From contig OX030955.1 in NCBI GenBank assembly GCA_943735955.1, positions 13,109,383-13,173,382 of the forward strand: 64,000 nt of DNA. Reading direction: 5' to 3'. This stretch comes from Piscicola geometra. Taxonomy: Eukaryota > Annelida > Clitellata > Hirudinida > Piscicolidae. Below, one piece after another: positions 1 through 15,000 of this stretch (positions within the stretch are counted from its first letter, which is position 1; each line of letters starts with the position of its first letter). The notes under the pieces are model-generated. The model saw only the letters and a program-made list of their open reading frames with translations, was not told the DNA's origin and did no database searches. A program made the position numbers and the translations under genes.

Positions 1-3000
1 CCGACTACTGCATCGACAACAGTGCCGACTACTGCATCAACAAGTGTGTCTAGTGCTGCAACGACAACAGTGCCGATTACTGCATCAACAACTGTGCCGA
101 CTACTGCATCAACAACACTGCCGACTACTGCATCGAAAACAGTGCCGACTACTGCATCGACAACAGTGCCGACAACTGCATCAACAACAGTGCCGACTAC
201 TGCATCGACAAAAGTGCCGACTACTGCATCGACAACAGTGTCAACTACTGCACCGACAACAGTGCTGATTACTGCATTAACAACTGTGCCGACTAGTGCA
301 TCAACAACAGTGCCAACTACTGCATCGACAACAGTGCTGACTATTGCATCAACAACACTGCCGACTACTGCATCAAAAACAGTGCCGACTACTGCATCAA
401 CAACAGTGCCGACAACTGCATCAACAACAGTGCCGACTACTGCATCGACAACAGTGCCAACTACTGCATCGACAACAGTGCTGACTATTGCATCAACAAC
501 AGTGCCGACTACTGCATCGACAACAGTGCCGACAACTGCATCGACAACTGTGCCGACTACTGCATCAACAACAGTGCCGACTACTGCCTCGACAGCAGTA
601 CCGACTACTGCATCGACAACAGTGCCGACTACTGCATCAACAACAGTGCCGACTACTGCATCAACAAGTGTGTCTAGTGCTGCAACGACAACAGTGCCGA
701 CTACTGCCTCAACAACAGTGCCGACTACTGCATCGACAACAGTGCCAACTACTGCATCGACAACAGTGCTGACTATTGCATCAACAAGTGTGTCTACCGC
801 TGCATCGACAACAGTGCCGATTACTGCATCAACAACTGTGCCGACTACTGCATCAACAACAGTGCCAACTACTGCATCGACAACAGTGCTGACTATTGCA
901 TCAACAACACTGCCGACTACTGCATCAAAAACAGTGCCGACTACTGCATCAACAACAGTGCCGACAACTGCATCAACAACAGTGCCGACTACTGCATCGA
1001 CAACAGTGCCGACTACTGCATCGACAACAGTACCGACTACTGCATCGACAACAGTGCCGACTACTGCATCAACAACAGTGCCAACTACTGCATCGACAAC
1101 AGTGCTGACTATTGCATCAACAACAGTGCCGACTACTGCATCGACAACAGTGCCGACAACTGCATCGACAACTGTCCCGACTACTGCATCAACAACAGTG
1201 CCGACTACTGCATCGACAGCAGTACCGACTACTGCATCGACAACAGTGCCGATTACTGCATCAACAACAGTGCCGACTACTGCATCAACAACAGTGCCGA
1301 CTACTGCATCGACAACAGTGCCGACTACTGCATCAACAAGTGTGTCTAGTGCTGCAACGACAACAGTGCCGATTACTGCATCAACAACTGTGCCGACTAC
1401 TGCATCAACAACACTGCCGACTACTGCATCGACAACAGTGCCGACTACTGCATCGACAACAGTACCGACTACTGCATCGACAACAGTGCCGACTACTGCA
1501 TCAACAACAGTGCCAACTACTGCATCGACAACAGTGCTGACTATTGCATCAACAACAGTGCCGACTACTGCATCGACAACAGTGCCGACAACTGCATCGA
1601 CAACTGTGCCGACTACTGCATCAACAACAGTGCCGACTACTGCATCGACAGCAGTACCGACTACTGCATCGACAACAGTGCCGATTACTGCATCAACAAC
1701 AGTGCCGACTACTGCATCAACAACAGTGCCGACTACTGCATCGACAACAGTGCCGACTACTGCATCAACAAGTGTGTCTAGTGCTGCAACGACAACAGTG
1801 CCGATTACTGCATCAACAACTGTGCCGACTACTGCATCAACAACACTGCCGACTACTGCATCGAAAACAGTGCCGACTACTGCATCGACAACAGTGCCGA
1901 CAACTGCATCAACAACAGTGCCGACTACTGCATCGACAAAAGTGCCGACTACTGCATCAAAAACAGTGCCGACTACTGCATCAACAACAGTGCCAACTAC
2001 TGCATCGACAACAGTGCTGACTATTGCATCAACAACAGTGCCGACTACTGCATCGACAACAGTGCCGACAACTGCATCGACAACTGTGCCGACTACTGCA
2101 TCAACAACAGTGCCGACTACTGCATCGACAGCAGTACCGACTACTGCATCGACAACAGTGCCGATTACTGCATCAACAACAGTGCCGACTACTGCATCAA
2201 CAACAGTGCCGACTACTGCATCGACAACAGTGCCGACTACTGCATCAACAAGTGTGTCTAGTGCTGCAACGACAACAGTGCCGATTACTGCATCAACAAC
2301 TGTGCCGACTACTGCATCAACAACACTGCCGACTACTGCATCGAAAACAGTGCCGACTACTGCATCGACAACAGTGCCGACAACTGCATCAACAACAGTG
2401 CCGACTACTGCATCGACAAAAGTGCCGACTACTGCATCGACAACAGTGTCAACAACTGCACCGACAACAGTGCTGATTACTGCATTAACAACTGTGCCGA
2501 CTAGTGCATCAACAACAGTGCCAACTACTGCATCGACAACAGTGCTGACTATTGCATCAACAACACTGCCGACTACTGCATCAAAAACAGTGCCGACTAC
2601 TGCATCAACAACAGTGCCGACAACTGCATCAACAACAGTGCCGACTACTGCATCGACAACAGTGCCGACTACTGCATCGACAACAGTACCGACTACTGCA
2701 TCGACAACAGTGCCGACTACTGCATCAACAACAGTGCCAACTACTGCATCGACAACAGTGCTGACTATTGCATCAACAACAGTGCCGACTACTGCATCGA
2801 CAACAGTGCCGACAACTGCATCGACAACTGTGCCGACTACTGCATCAACAACAGTGCCGACTACTGCATCGACAGCAGTACCAACTACTGCATCGACAAC
2901 AGTGCCGATTACTGCATCAACAACAGTGCCGACTACTGCATTAACAACAGTGCCGACTACTGCATCGACAACAGTGCCGACTACTGCATCAACAAGTGTG

Positions 3001-6000
3001 TCTAGTGCTGCAATGACAACAGTGCCGACTACTGCCTCAACAACAGTGCCGACTATTGCATCGACAACAGTGCCAACTACTGCATCGACAACAGTGCTGA
3101 CTATTGCATCAACAAATGTGTCTACCGCTGCATCGACAACAGTGCCGATTACTGCATCAACAACTGTGCCGACTACTGCATCAACAACACTGCCGACTAC
3201 TGCATCGAAAACAGTGCCGACTACTGCATCGACAACAGTGCCGACAACTGCATCAACAACAGTGCCGACTACTGCATCGACAAAAGTGCCGACTACTGCA
3301 TCGACAACAGTGTCAACTACTGCACCGACAACAGTGCTGATTACTGCATTAACAACTGTGCCGACTAGTGCATCAACAACAGTGCCGACTACTGCATCAA
3401 CAACAGAGCCGACTACTGCATCGACAACAGTGCCGACTACTGCATCAACAACAGTGCCGACTACTGCATTAACAACAGAGCCGACTACCGCATCGACAAC
3501 AGTGCCGACTACTGCATCGACAACAGTGCCGACTACTGCATTAACAACAGAGCCGACTACTGCATCGACAACAGTGCCGACTACTGCATCGACAACAGTG
3601 CCGACTACTGCATCGACAACAGTGCCGACTACTGCATCAACAACAGTGCCGACTACTGCATCGACAACAGTGCCCACTACTGCATCGACAATAGTGCCGA
3701 CTACTGCATCGACAACAGTGCCAACTACTGCATCGACAACAGTGCTGACTATTGCATCAACAACAGTGCCAACTACTGCATCGACAACAGTGCCGACAAC
3801 TGCATCGACAACTGTGCCGACTACTGCATCAACAACAGTGCCGACTACTGCATCGACAACAGTGCCGACTACTGCATCAACAAGTGTGTCTAGTGCTGCA
3901 ACGACAACAGTGCCGATAACTGCCTCAACAACAGTGCCGACTATTGCATCGACAACAGTGCCAACTACTGCATCGACAACAGTGCTGACTATTGCATCAA
4001 CAAGTGTGTCTACCGCTGCATCGACAACAGTGCCGATTACTGCATCAACAACTGTGCCGACTACTGCATCAACAACACTGCCGACTACTGCATCAAAAAC
4101 AGTGCCGACTACTGCATCGACAACAGTGCCGACAACTGCATCAACAACAGTGCCGACTACTGCATCGAAAAAAGTGCCGACTACTGCATCGACAACAGTG
4201 TCAACTACTGCACCGACAACAGTGCTGATTACTGCATTAACAACTGTGCCGACTAGTGCATCAACAACAGTGCCGACTACTGCATCAACAACAGAGCCGA
4301 CTACTGCATCGACAACAGTGCCGACTACTGCATCAACAACAGTGCCGACTACTGCATTAACAACAGAGCCGACTACCGCATCGACAACAGTGCCGACTAC
4401 TGCATCGACAACAGTGCCGACTACTGCATTAACAACAGAGCCGACTACTGCATCGACAACAGTGCCGACTACTGCATCGACAACAGTGCCGACTACTGCA
4501 TCGACAACAGTGCCGACTACTGCATCAACAACAGTGCCGACTACTGCATCGACAACAGTGCCCACTACTGCATCGACAATAGTGCCGACTACTGCATCGA
4601 CAACTGTGCCAACTACTGCATCGACAACAGTGCTGACTATTGCATCAACAACAGTACCAACTACTGCATCGACAACAGTGCCGACAACTGCATCGACAAC
4701 TGTGCCGACTACTGCATCAACAACAGTGCCGACTACTGCATCGACAACAGTGCCGACTACTGCATCAACAAGTGTGTCTAGTGCTGCAACGACAACAGTG
4801 CCGATAACTGCCTCAACAACAGTGCCGACTATTGCATCGACAACAGTGCCAACTACTGCATCGACAACAGTGCTGACTATTGCATCAACAAGTGTGTCTA
4901 CCGCTGCATCGACAACAGTGCCGATTACTGCATCAACAACTGTGCCGACTACTGCATCAACAACACTGCCGACTACTGCATCAAAAACAGTGCCGACTAC
5001 TGCATCGACAACAGTGCCGACAACTGCATCAACAACAGTGCCGACTACTGCATCGAAAAAAGTGCCGACTACTGCATCGACAACAGTGTCAACTACTGCA
5101 CCGACAACAGTGCTGATTACTGCATTAACAACTGTGCCGACTAGTGCATCAACAACAGTGCCGACTACTGCATCAACAACAGAGCCGACTACTGCATCGA
5201 CAACAGTGCCGACTACTGCATCAACAACAGTGCCGACTACTGCATTAACAACAGAGCCGACTACTGCATCGACAACAGTGCCGACTACTGCATCGACAAC
5301 AGTGCTGATTACTGCATTTACAACTGTGCCGACTAGTGCATCAACAACAGTGCTGACTACTGCATCAACAACAGAGCCGACTACTGCATCGACAACAGTG
5401 CCGACTACTGCATCAACAACAGTGCCGACTACTGCATTAACAACAGAGCCGACTACTGCATCGACAACAGAGCCGACTACTGCATCGACAACAGTGCCGA
5501 CTACTGCATCGACAACAGTGCCGACTACTGCATCGACAACAGTGCCGACTACTGCATCAACAACAGTGCCGACTACTGCATCGACAACAGTGCCCACTAC
5601 TGCATCGACAATAGTGCCGACTACTGCATTGACAACAGTGCCAACTACTGCATCGACAACAGTGCTGACTATTGCATCAACAACAGTGCCGACTACTGCA
5701 TCGACAACAGTGCCGACAACTGCATTGATAACTGTGCCGACTACTGCATTAACAACAGAGCCGACTACTGCATCGACAACAGAGCCGACTACTGCATCGA
5801 CAACAGTGCCGACTACTGCATCGACAACAGTGCCGACTACTGCATCTACAACAGTGCCGACTACTGCATCGACAACAGTGCCGACTACTGCATCAACAAT
5901 TGTGTCTAGTGCTGCATCGACAACAGTGCCGACTACTGCATCGACAACAGTGCCGACTACTGCATCAACAACAGTGCCGACTACTGCATCGACAACAGTG

Positions 6001-9000
6001 CCGACTACTGCATCGACAACAGTGCCGACTACTGCATCAACAATTGTGTCTAGTGCTGCATCGACAACAGTGCCGACTACTGCATCGACAACAGTGCCAA
6101 CTACTGCATCGACAACAGTGCTGACTATTGCATCAACAACAGTGCCAACTACTGCATCGACAACAGTGCCGACAACTGCATCGACAACTGTGCCGACTAC
6201 TGCATCAACAACAGTGCCGACTACTGCATCGACAACAGTGCCGACTACTGCATCAACAAGTGTGTCTAGTGCTGCAACGACAACAGTGCCGATAACTGCC
6301 TCAACAACAGTGCCGACTATTGCATCGACAACAGTGCCAACTACTGCATCGACAACAGTGCTGACTATTGCATCAACAAGTGTGTCTACCGCTGCATCGA
6401 CAACAGTGCCGATTACTGCATCAACAACTGTGCCGACTACTGCATCAACAACACTGCCGACTACTGCATCAAAAACAGTGCCGACTACTGCATCGACAAC
6501 AGTGCCGACAACTGCATCAACAACAGTGCCGACTACTGCATCGAAAAAAGTGCCGACTACTGCATCGACAACAGTGTCAACTACTGCACCGACAACAGTG
6601 CTGATTACTGCATTAACAACTGTGCCGACTAGTGCATCAACAACAGTGCCGACTACTGCATCAACAACAGAGCCGACTACTGCATCGACAACAGTGCCGA
6701 CTACTGCATCAACAACAGTGCCGACTACTGCATTAACAACAGAGCCGACTACTGCATCGACAACAGTGCCGACTACTGCATCGACAACAGTGCTGATTAC
6801 TGCATTAACAACTGTGCCGACTAGTGCATCAACAACAGTGCTGACTACTGCATCAACAACAGAGCCGACTACTGCATCGACAACAGTGCCGACTACTGCA
6901 TCAACAACAGTGCCGACTACTGCATTAACAACAGAGCCGACTACTGCATCGACAACAGAGCCGACTACTGCATCGACAACAGTGCCGACTACTGCATCGA
7001 CAACAGTGCCGACTACTGCATCGACAACAGTGCCGACTACTGCATCAACAACAGTGCCGACTACTGCATCGACAACAGTGCCGACAACTGCATTGATAAC
7101 TGTGCCGACTACTGCATTAACAACAGAGCCGACTACTGCATCGACAACAGAGCCGACTACTGCATCGACAACAGTGCCGACTACTGCATCGACAACAGTG
7201 CCGACTACTGCATCTACAACAGTGCCGACTACTGCATCGACAACAGTGCCGACTACTGCATCGACAACAGTGCCGACTACTGCATCAACAATTGTGTCTA
7301 GTGCTGCATCGACAACAGTGCCGACTACTGCATCGACAACAGTGCCGACTACTGCATCAACAACAGTGCCGACTACTGCATCGACAACAGTGCCGACTAC
7401 TGCATCGACAACAGTGCCGACTACTGCATCAACAATTGTGTCTAGTGCTGCATCGACAACAGTGCCGACTACTGCATCGACAACAGTGCCAACTACTGCA
7501 TCGACAACAGTGCTGACTATTGCATCAACAACAGTGCCAACTACTGCATCGACAACAGTGCCGACAACTGCATCGACAACTGTGCCGACTACTGCATCAA
7601 CAACAGTGCCGACTACTGCATCGACAACAGTGCCGACTACTGCATCAACAAGTGTGTCTAGTGCTGCAACGACAACAGTGCCGATAACTGCCTCAACAAC
7701 AGTGCCGACTATTGCATCGACAACAGTGCCAACTACTGCATCGACAACAGTGCTGACTATTGCATCAACAAGTGTGTCTACCGCTGCATCGACAACAGTG
7801 CCGATTACTGCATCAACAACTGTGCCGACTACTGCATCAACAACACTGCCGACTACTGCATCAAAAACAGTGCCGACTACTGCATCAACAACAGTGCCGA
7901 CTACTGCATCGAAAAAAGTGCCGACTACTGCATCGACAACAGTGTCAACTACTGCACCGACAACAGTGCTGATTACTGCATTAACAACTGTGCCGACTAG
8001 TGCATCAACAACAGTGCCGACTACTGCATCAACAACAGAGCCGACTACTGCATCGACAACAGTGCCGACTACTGCATCAACAACAGTGCCGACTACTGCA
8101 TTAACAACAGAGCCGACTACTGCATCGACAACAGTGCCGACTACTGCATCGACAACAGTGCCGACTACTGCATCTACAACAGTGCCGACTACTGCATCGA
8201 CAACAGTGCCGACTACTGCATCGACAACAGTGCCGACTACTGCATCAACAATTGTGTCTAGTGCTGCATCGACAACAGTGCCGACTACTGCATCGACAAC
8301 AGTGCCGACTACTGCATCAACAACAGTGCCGACTACTGCATCGACAACAGTGCCGACTACTGCATCGACAACAGTGCCGACTACTGCATCAACAATTGTG
8401 TCTAGTGCTGCATCGACAACAGTGCCGACTACTGCATCGACAACAGTGCCAACTACTGCATCGACAACAGTGCTGACTATTGCATCAACAACAGTGCCAA
8501 CTACTGCATCGACAACAGTGCCGACAACTGCATCGACAACTGTGCCGACTACTGCATCAACAACAGTGCCGACTACTGCATCGACAACAGTGCCGACTAC
8601 TGCATCAACAAGTGTGTCTAGTGCTGCAACGACAACAGTGCCGATAACTGCCTCAACAACAGTGCCGACTATTGCATCGACAACAGTGCCAACTACTGCA
8701 TCGACAACAGTGCTGACTATTGCATCAACAAGTGTGTCTACCGCTGCATCGACAACAGTGCCGATTACTGCATCAACAACTGTGCCGACTACTGCATCAA
8801 CAACACTGCCGACTACTGCATCAAAAACAGTGCCGACTACTGCATCGACAACAGTGCCGACAACTGCATCAACAACAGTGCCGACTACTGCATCGAAAAA
8901 AGTGCCGACTACTGCATCGACAACAGTGTCAACTACTGCACCGACAACAGTGCTGATTACTGCATTAACAACTGTGCCGACTAGTGCATCAACAACAGTG

Positions 9001-12000
9001 CCGACTACTGCATCAACAACAGAGCCGACTACTGCATCGACAACAGTGCCGACTACTGCATCAACAACAGTGCCGACTACTGCATTAACAACAGAGCCGA
9101 CTACTGCATCGACAACAGTGCCGACTACTGCATCGACAACAGTGCTGATTACTGCATTAACAACTGTGCCGACTAGTGCATCAACAACAGTGCTGACTAC
9201 TGCATCAACAACAGAGCCGACTACTGCATCGACAACAGTGCCGACTACTGCATCAACAACAGTGCCGACTACTGCATTAACAACAGAGCCGACTACTGCA
9301 TCGACAACAGAGCCGACTACTGCATCGACAACAGTGCCGACTACTGCATCGACAACAGTGCCGACTACTGCATCGACAACAGTGCCGACTACTGCATCGA
9401 CAACAGTGCCGACTACTGCATCAACAACAGTGCCGACTACTGCATCGACAACAGTGCCCACAACTGCATCGACAATAGTGCCGACTACTGCATTGACAAC
9501 AGTGCCAACTACTGCATCGACAACAGTGCTGACTATTGCATCAACAACAGTGCCGACTACTGCATCGACAACAGTGCCGACAATTGCATTGATAACTGTG
9601 CCGACTACTGCATTAACAACAGAGCCGACTACTGCATCGACAACAGAGCCGACTACTGCATCGACAACAGTGCCGACTACTGCATCGACAACAGTGCCGA
9701 CTACTGCATCTACAACAGTGCCGACTACTGCATCGACAACAGTGCCGACTACTGCATCGACAACAGTGCCGACTACTGCATCAACAATTGTGTCTAGTGC
9801 TGCATCGACAACAGTGCCGACTACTGCATCGACAACAGTGCCGACTACTGCATCAACAACAGTGCCGACTACTGCATCGACAACAGTGCCGACTACTGCA
9901 TCGACAACAGTGCCGACTACTGCATCAACAAGTGTGTCTAGTGCTGCAACGACAACAGTGCCGATTACTGCATCAACAACTGTGCCGACTACTGCATCAA
10001 CAACACTGCCGACTACTGCATCGAAAACAGTGCCGACTACTGCATCGACAACAGTGCCGACAACTGCATCAACAACAGTGCCGACTACTGCATCGACAAA
10101 AGTGCCGACTACTGCATCGACAACAGTGTCAACTACTGCATCGACAACAGTGCTGACTATTGCATCAACAACAGTGCCAACTACTGCATCGACAACAGTG
10201 CCGACAACTGCATCGACAACTGTGCCGACTACTGCATCAACAACAGTGCCGACTACTGCATCGACAACAGTGCCGACTACTGCATCAACAAGTGTGTCTA
10301 GTGCTGCAACGACAACAGTGCCGATAACTGCCTCAACAACAGTGCCGACTATTGCATCGACAACAGTGCCAACTACTGCATCGACAACAGTGCTGACTAT
10401 TGCATCAACAAGTGTGTCTACCGCTGCATCGACAACAGTGCCGATTACTGCATCAACAACTGTGCCGACTACTGCATCAACAACACTGCCGACTACTGCA
10501 TCAAAAACAGTGCCGACTACTGCATCAACAACAGTGCCGACTACTGCATCGAAAAAAGTGCCGACTACTGCATCGACAACAGTGTCAACTACTGCACCGA
10601 CAACAGTGCTGATTACTGCATTAACAACTGTGCCGACTAGTGCATCAACAACAGTGCCGACTACTGCATCAACAACAGAGCCGACTACTGCATCGACAAC
10701 AGTGCCGACTACTGCATCAACAACAGTGCCGACTACTGCATTAACAACAGAGCCGACTACTGCATCGACAACAGTGCCGACTACTGCATCGACAACAGTG
10801 CCGACTACTGCATCTACAACAGTGCCGACTACTGCATCGACAACAGTGCCGACTACTGCATCGACAACAGTGCCGACTACTGCATCAACAATTGTGTCTA
10901 GTGCTGCATCGACAACAGTGCCGACTACTGCATCGACAACAGTGCCGACTACTGCATCAACAACAGTGCCGACTACTGCATCGACAACAGTGCCGACTAC
11001 TGCATCGACAACAGTGCCGACTACTGCATCTACAACAGTGCCGACTACTGCATCGACAACAGTGCCGACTACTGCATCGACAACAGTGCCGACTACTGCA
11101 TCAACAATTGTGTCTAGTGCTGCATCGACAACAGTGCCGACTACTGCATCGACAACAGTGCCGACTACTGCATCAACAACAGTGCCGACTACTGCATCGA
11201 CAACAGTGCCGACTACTGCATCGACAACAGTGCCGACTACTGCATCAACAATTGTGTCTAGTGCTGCATCGACAACAGTGCCGACTACTGCATCGACAAC
11301 AGTGCCAACTACTGCATCGACAACAGTGCTGACTATTGCATCAACAACAGTGCCAACTACTGCATCGACAACAGTGCCGACAACTGCATCGACAACTGTG
11401 CCGACTACTGCATCAACAACAGTGCCGACTACTGCATCGACAACAGTGCCGACTACTGCATCAACAAGTGTGTCTAGTGCTGCAACGACAACAGTGCCGA
11501 TAACTGCCTCAACAACAGTGCCGACTATTGCATCGACAACAGTGCCAACTACTGCATCGACAACAGTGCTGACTATTGCATCAACAAGTGTGTCTACCGC
11601 TGCATCGACAACAGTGCCGATTACTGCATCAACAACTGTGCCGACTACTGCATCAACAACACTGCCGACTACTGCATCAAAAACAGTGCCGACTACTGCA
11701 TCGACAACAGTGCCGACAACTGCATCAACAACAGTGCCGACTACTGCATCGAAAAAAGTGCCGACTACTGCATCGACAACAGTGTCAACTACTGCACCGA
11801 CAACAGTGCTGATTACTGCATTAACAACTGTGCCGACTAGTGCATCGACAACAGTGCCCACAACTGCATCGACAATAGTGCCGACTACTGCATTGACAAC
11901 AGTGCCAACTACTGCATCGACAACAGTGCTGACTATTGCATCAACAAGTGTGTCTACCGCTGCATCGACAACAGTGCCGATTACTGCATCAACAACTGTG

Positions 12001-15000
12001 CCGACTACTGCATCAACAACACTGCCGACTACTGCATCAAAAACAGTGCCGACTACTGCATCGACAACAGTGCCGACAACTGCATCAACAACAGTGCCGA
12101 CTACTGCATCGAAAAAAGTGCCGACTACTGCATCGACAACAGTGTCAACTACTGCATCGACAACAGTGCCGACTACTGCATCAACAATTGTGTCTAGTGC
12201 TGCATCGACAACAGTGCCGACTACTGCATCGACAACAGTGCCAACTACTGCATCGACAACAGTGCTGACTATTGCATCAACAACAGTGCCAACTACTGCA
12301 TCGACAACAGTGCCGACAACTGCATCGACAACTGTGCCGACTACTGCATCAACAACAGTGCCGACTACTGCATCGACAACAGTGCCGACTACTGCATCAA
12401 CAAGTGTGTCTAGTGCTGCAACGACAACAGTGCCGATAACTGCCTCAACAACAGTGCCGACTATTGCATCGACAACAGTGCCAACTACTGCATCGACAAC
12501 AGTGCTGACTATTGCATCAACAAGTGTGTCTACCGCTGCATCGACAACAGTGCCGATTACTGCATCAACAACTGTGCCGACTACTGCATCAACAACACTG
12601 CCGACTACTGCATCAAAAACAGTGCCGACTACTGCATCGACAACAGTGCCGACAACTGCATCAACAACAGTGCCGACTACTGCATCGAAAAAAGTGCCGA
12701 CTACTGCATCGACAACAGTGTCAACTACTGCACCGACAACAGTGCTGATTACTGCATTAACAACTGTGCCGACTAGTGCATCAACAACAGTGCCGACTAC
12801 TGCATCAACAACAGAGCCGACTACTGCATCGACAACAGTGCCGACTACTGCATCAACAACAGTGCCGACTACTGCATTAACAACAGAGCCGACTACTGCA
12901 TCGACAACAGTGCCGACTACTGCATCGACAACAGTGCTGATTACTGCATTAACAACTGTGCCGACTAGTGCATCAACAACAGTGCTGACTACTGCATCAA
13001 CAACAGAGCCGACTACTGCATCGACAACAGTGCCGACTACTGCATCAACAACAGTGCCGACTACTGCATTAACAACAGAGCCGACTACTGCATCGACAAC
13101 AGAGCCGACTACTGCATCGACAACAGTGCCGACTACTGCATCGACAACAGTGCCGACTACTGCATCGACAACAGTGCCGACTACTGCATCGACAACAGTG
13201 CCGACTACTGCATCAACAACAGTGCCGACTACTGCATCGACAACAGTGCCCACAACTGCATCGACAATAGTGCCGACTACTGCATTGACAACAGTGCCAA
13301 CTACTGCATCGACAACAGTGCTGACTATTGCATCAACAACAGTGCCGACTACTGCATCGACAACAGTGCCGACAATTGCATTGATAACTGTGCCGACTAC
13401 TGCATTAACAACAGAGCCGACTACTGCATCGACAACAGAGCCGACTACTGCATCGACAACAGTGCCGACTACTGCATCGACAACAGTGCCGACTACTGCA
13501 TCTACAACAGTGCCGACTACTGCATCGACAACAGTGCCGACTACTGCATCGACAACAGTGCCGACTACTGCATCAACAATTGTGTCTAGTGCTGCATCGA
13601 CAACAGTGCCGACTACTGCATCGACAACAGTGCCGACTACTGCATCAACAACAGTGCCGACTACTGCATCGACAACAGTGCCGACTACTGCATCGACAAC
13701 AGTGCCGACTACTGCATCAACAAGTGTGTCTAGTGCTGCAACGACAACAGTGCCGATTACTGCATCAACAACTGTGCCGACTACTGCATCAACAACACTG
13801 CCGACTACTGCATCGAAAACAGTGCCGACTACTGCATCGACAACAGTGCCGACAACTGCATCAACAACAGTGCCGACTACTGCATCGACAAAAGTGCCGA
13901 CTACTGCATCGACAACAGTGTCAACTACTGCACCGACAACAGTGCTGATTACTGCATTAACAACTGTGCCGACTAGTGCATCAACAACAGTGCCAACTAC
14001 TGCATCGACAACAGTGCTGACTATTGCATCAACAACACTGCCGACTACTGCATCAAAAACAGTGCCGACTACTGCATCAACAACAGTGCCGACAACTGCA
14101 TCAACAACAGTGCCGACTACTGCATCGACAACAGTGCCGACTACTGCATCGACAACAGTACCGACTACTGCATCGACAACAGTGCCGACTACTGCATCAA
14201 CAACAGTGCCAACTACTGCATCGACAACAGTGCTGACTATTGCATCAACAACAGTGCCGACTACTGCATCGACAACAGTGCCGACAACTGCATCGACAAC
14301 TGTGCCGACTACTGCATCAACAACAGTGCCGACTACTGCATCGACAGCAGTACCAACTACTGCATCGACAACAGTGCCGATTACTGCATCAACAACAGTG
14401 CCGACTACTGCATCAACAACAGTGCCGACTACTGCATCGACAACAGTGCCGACTACTGCATCAACAAGTGTGTCTAGTGCTGCAATGACAACAGTGCCGA
14501 CTACTGCCTCAACAACAGTGCCGACTATTGCATCGACAACAGTGCCAACTACTGCATCGACAACAGTGCTGACTATTGCATCAACAAATGTGTCTACCGC
14601 TGCATCGACAACAGTGCCGATTACTGCATCAACAACTGTGCCGACTACTGCATCAACAACACTGCCGACTACTGCATCGAAAACAGTGCCGACTACTGCA
14701 TCGACAACAGTGCCGACAACTGCATCAACAACAGTGCCGACTACTGCATCGACAAAAGTGCCGACTACTGCATCGACAACAGTGTCAACTACTGCACCGA
14801 CAACAGTGCTGATTACTGCATTAACAACTGTGCCGACTAGTGCATCAACAACAGTGCCGACTACTGCATCAACAACAGAGCCGACTACTGCATCGACAAC
14901 AGTGCCGACTACTGCATCAACAACAGTGCCGACTACTGCATTAACAACAGAGCCGACTACCGCATCGACAACAGTGCCGACTACTGCATCGACAACAGTG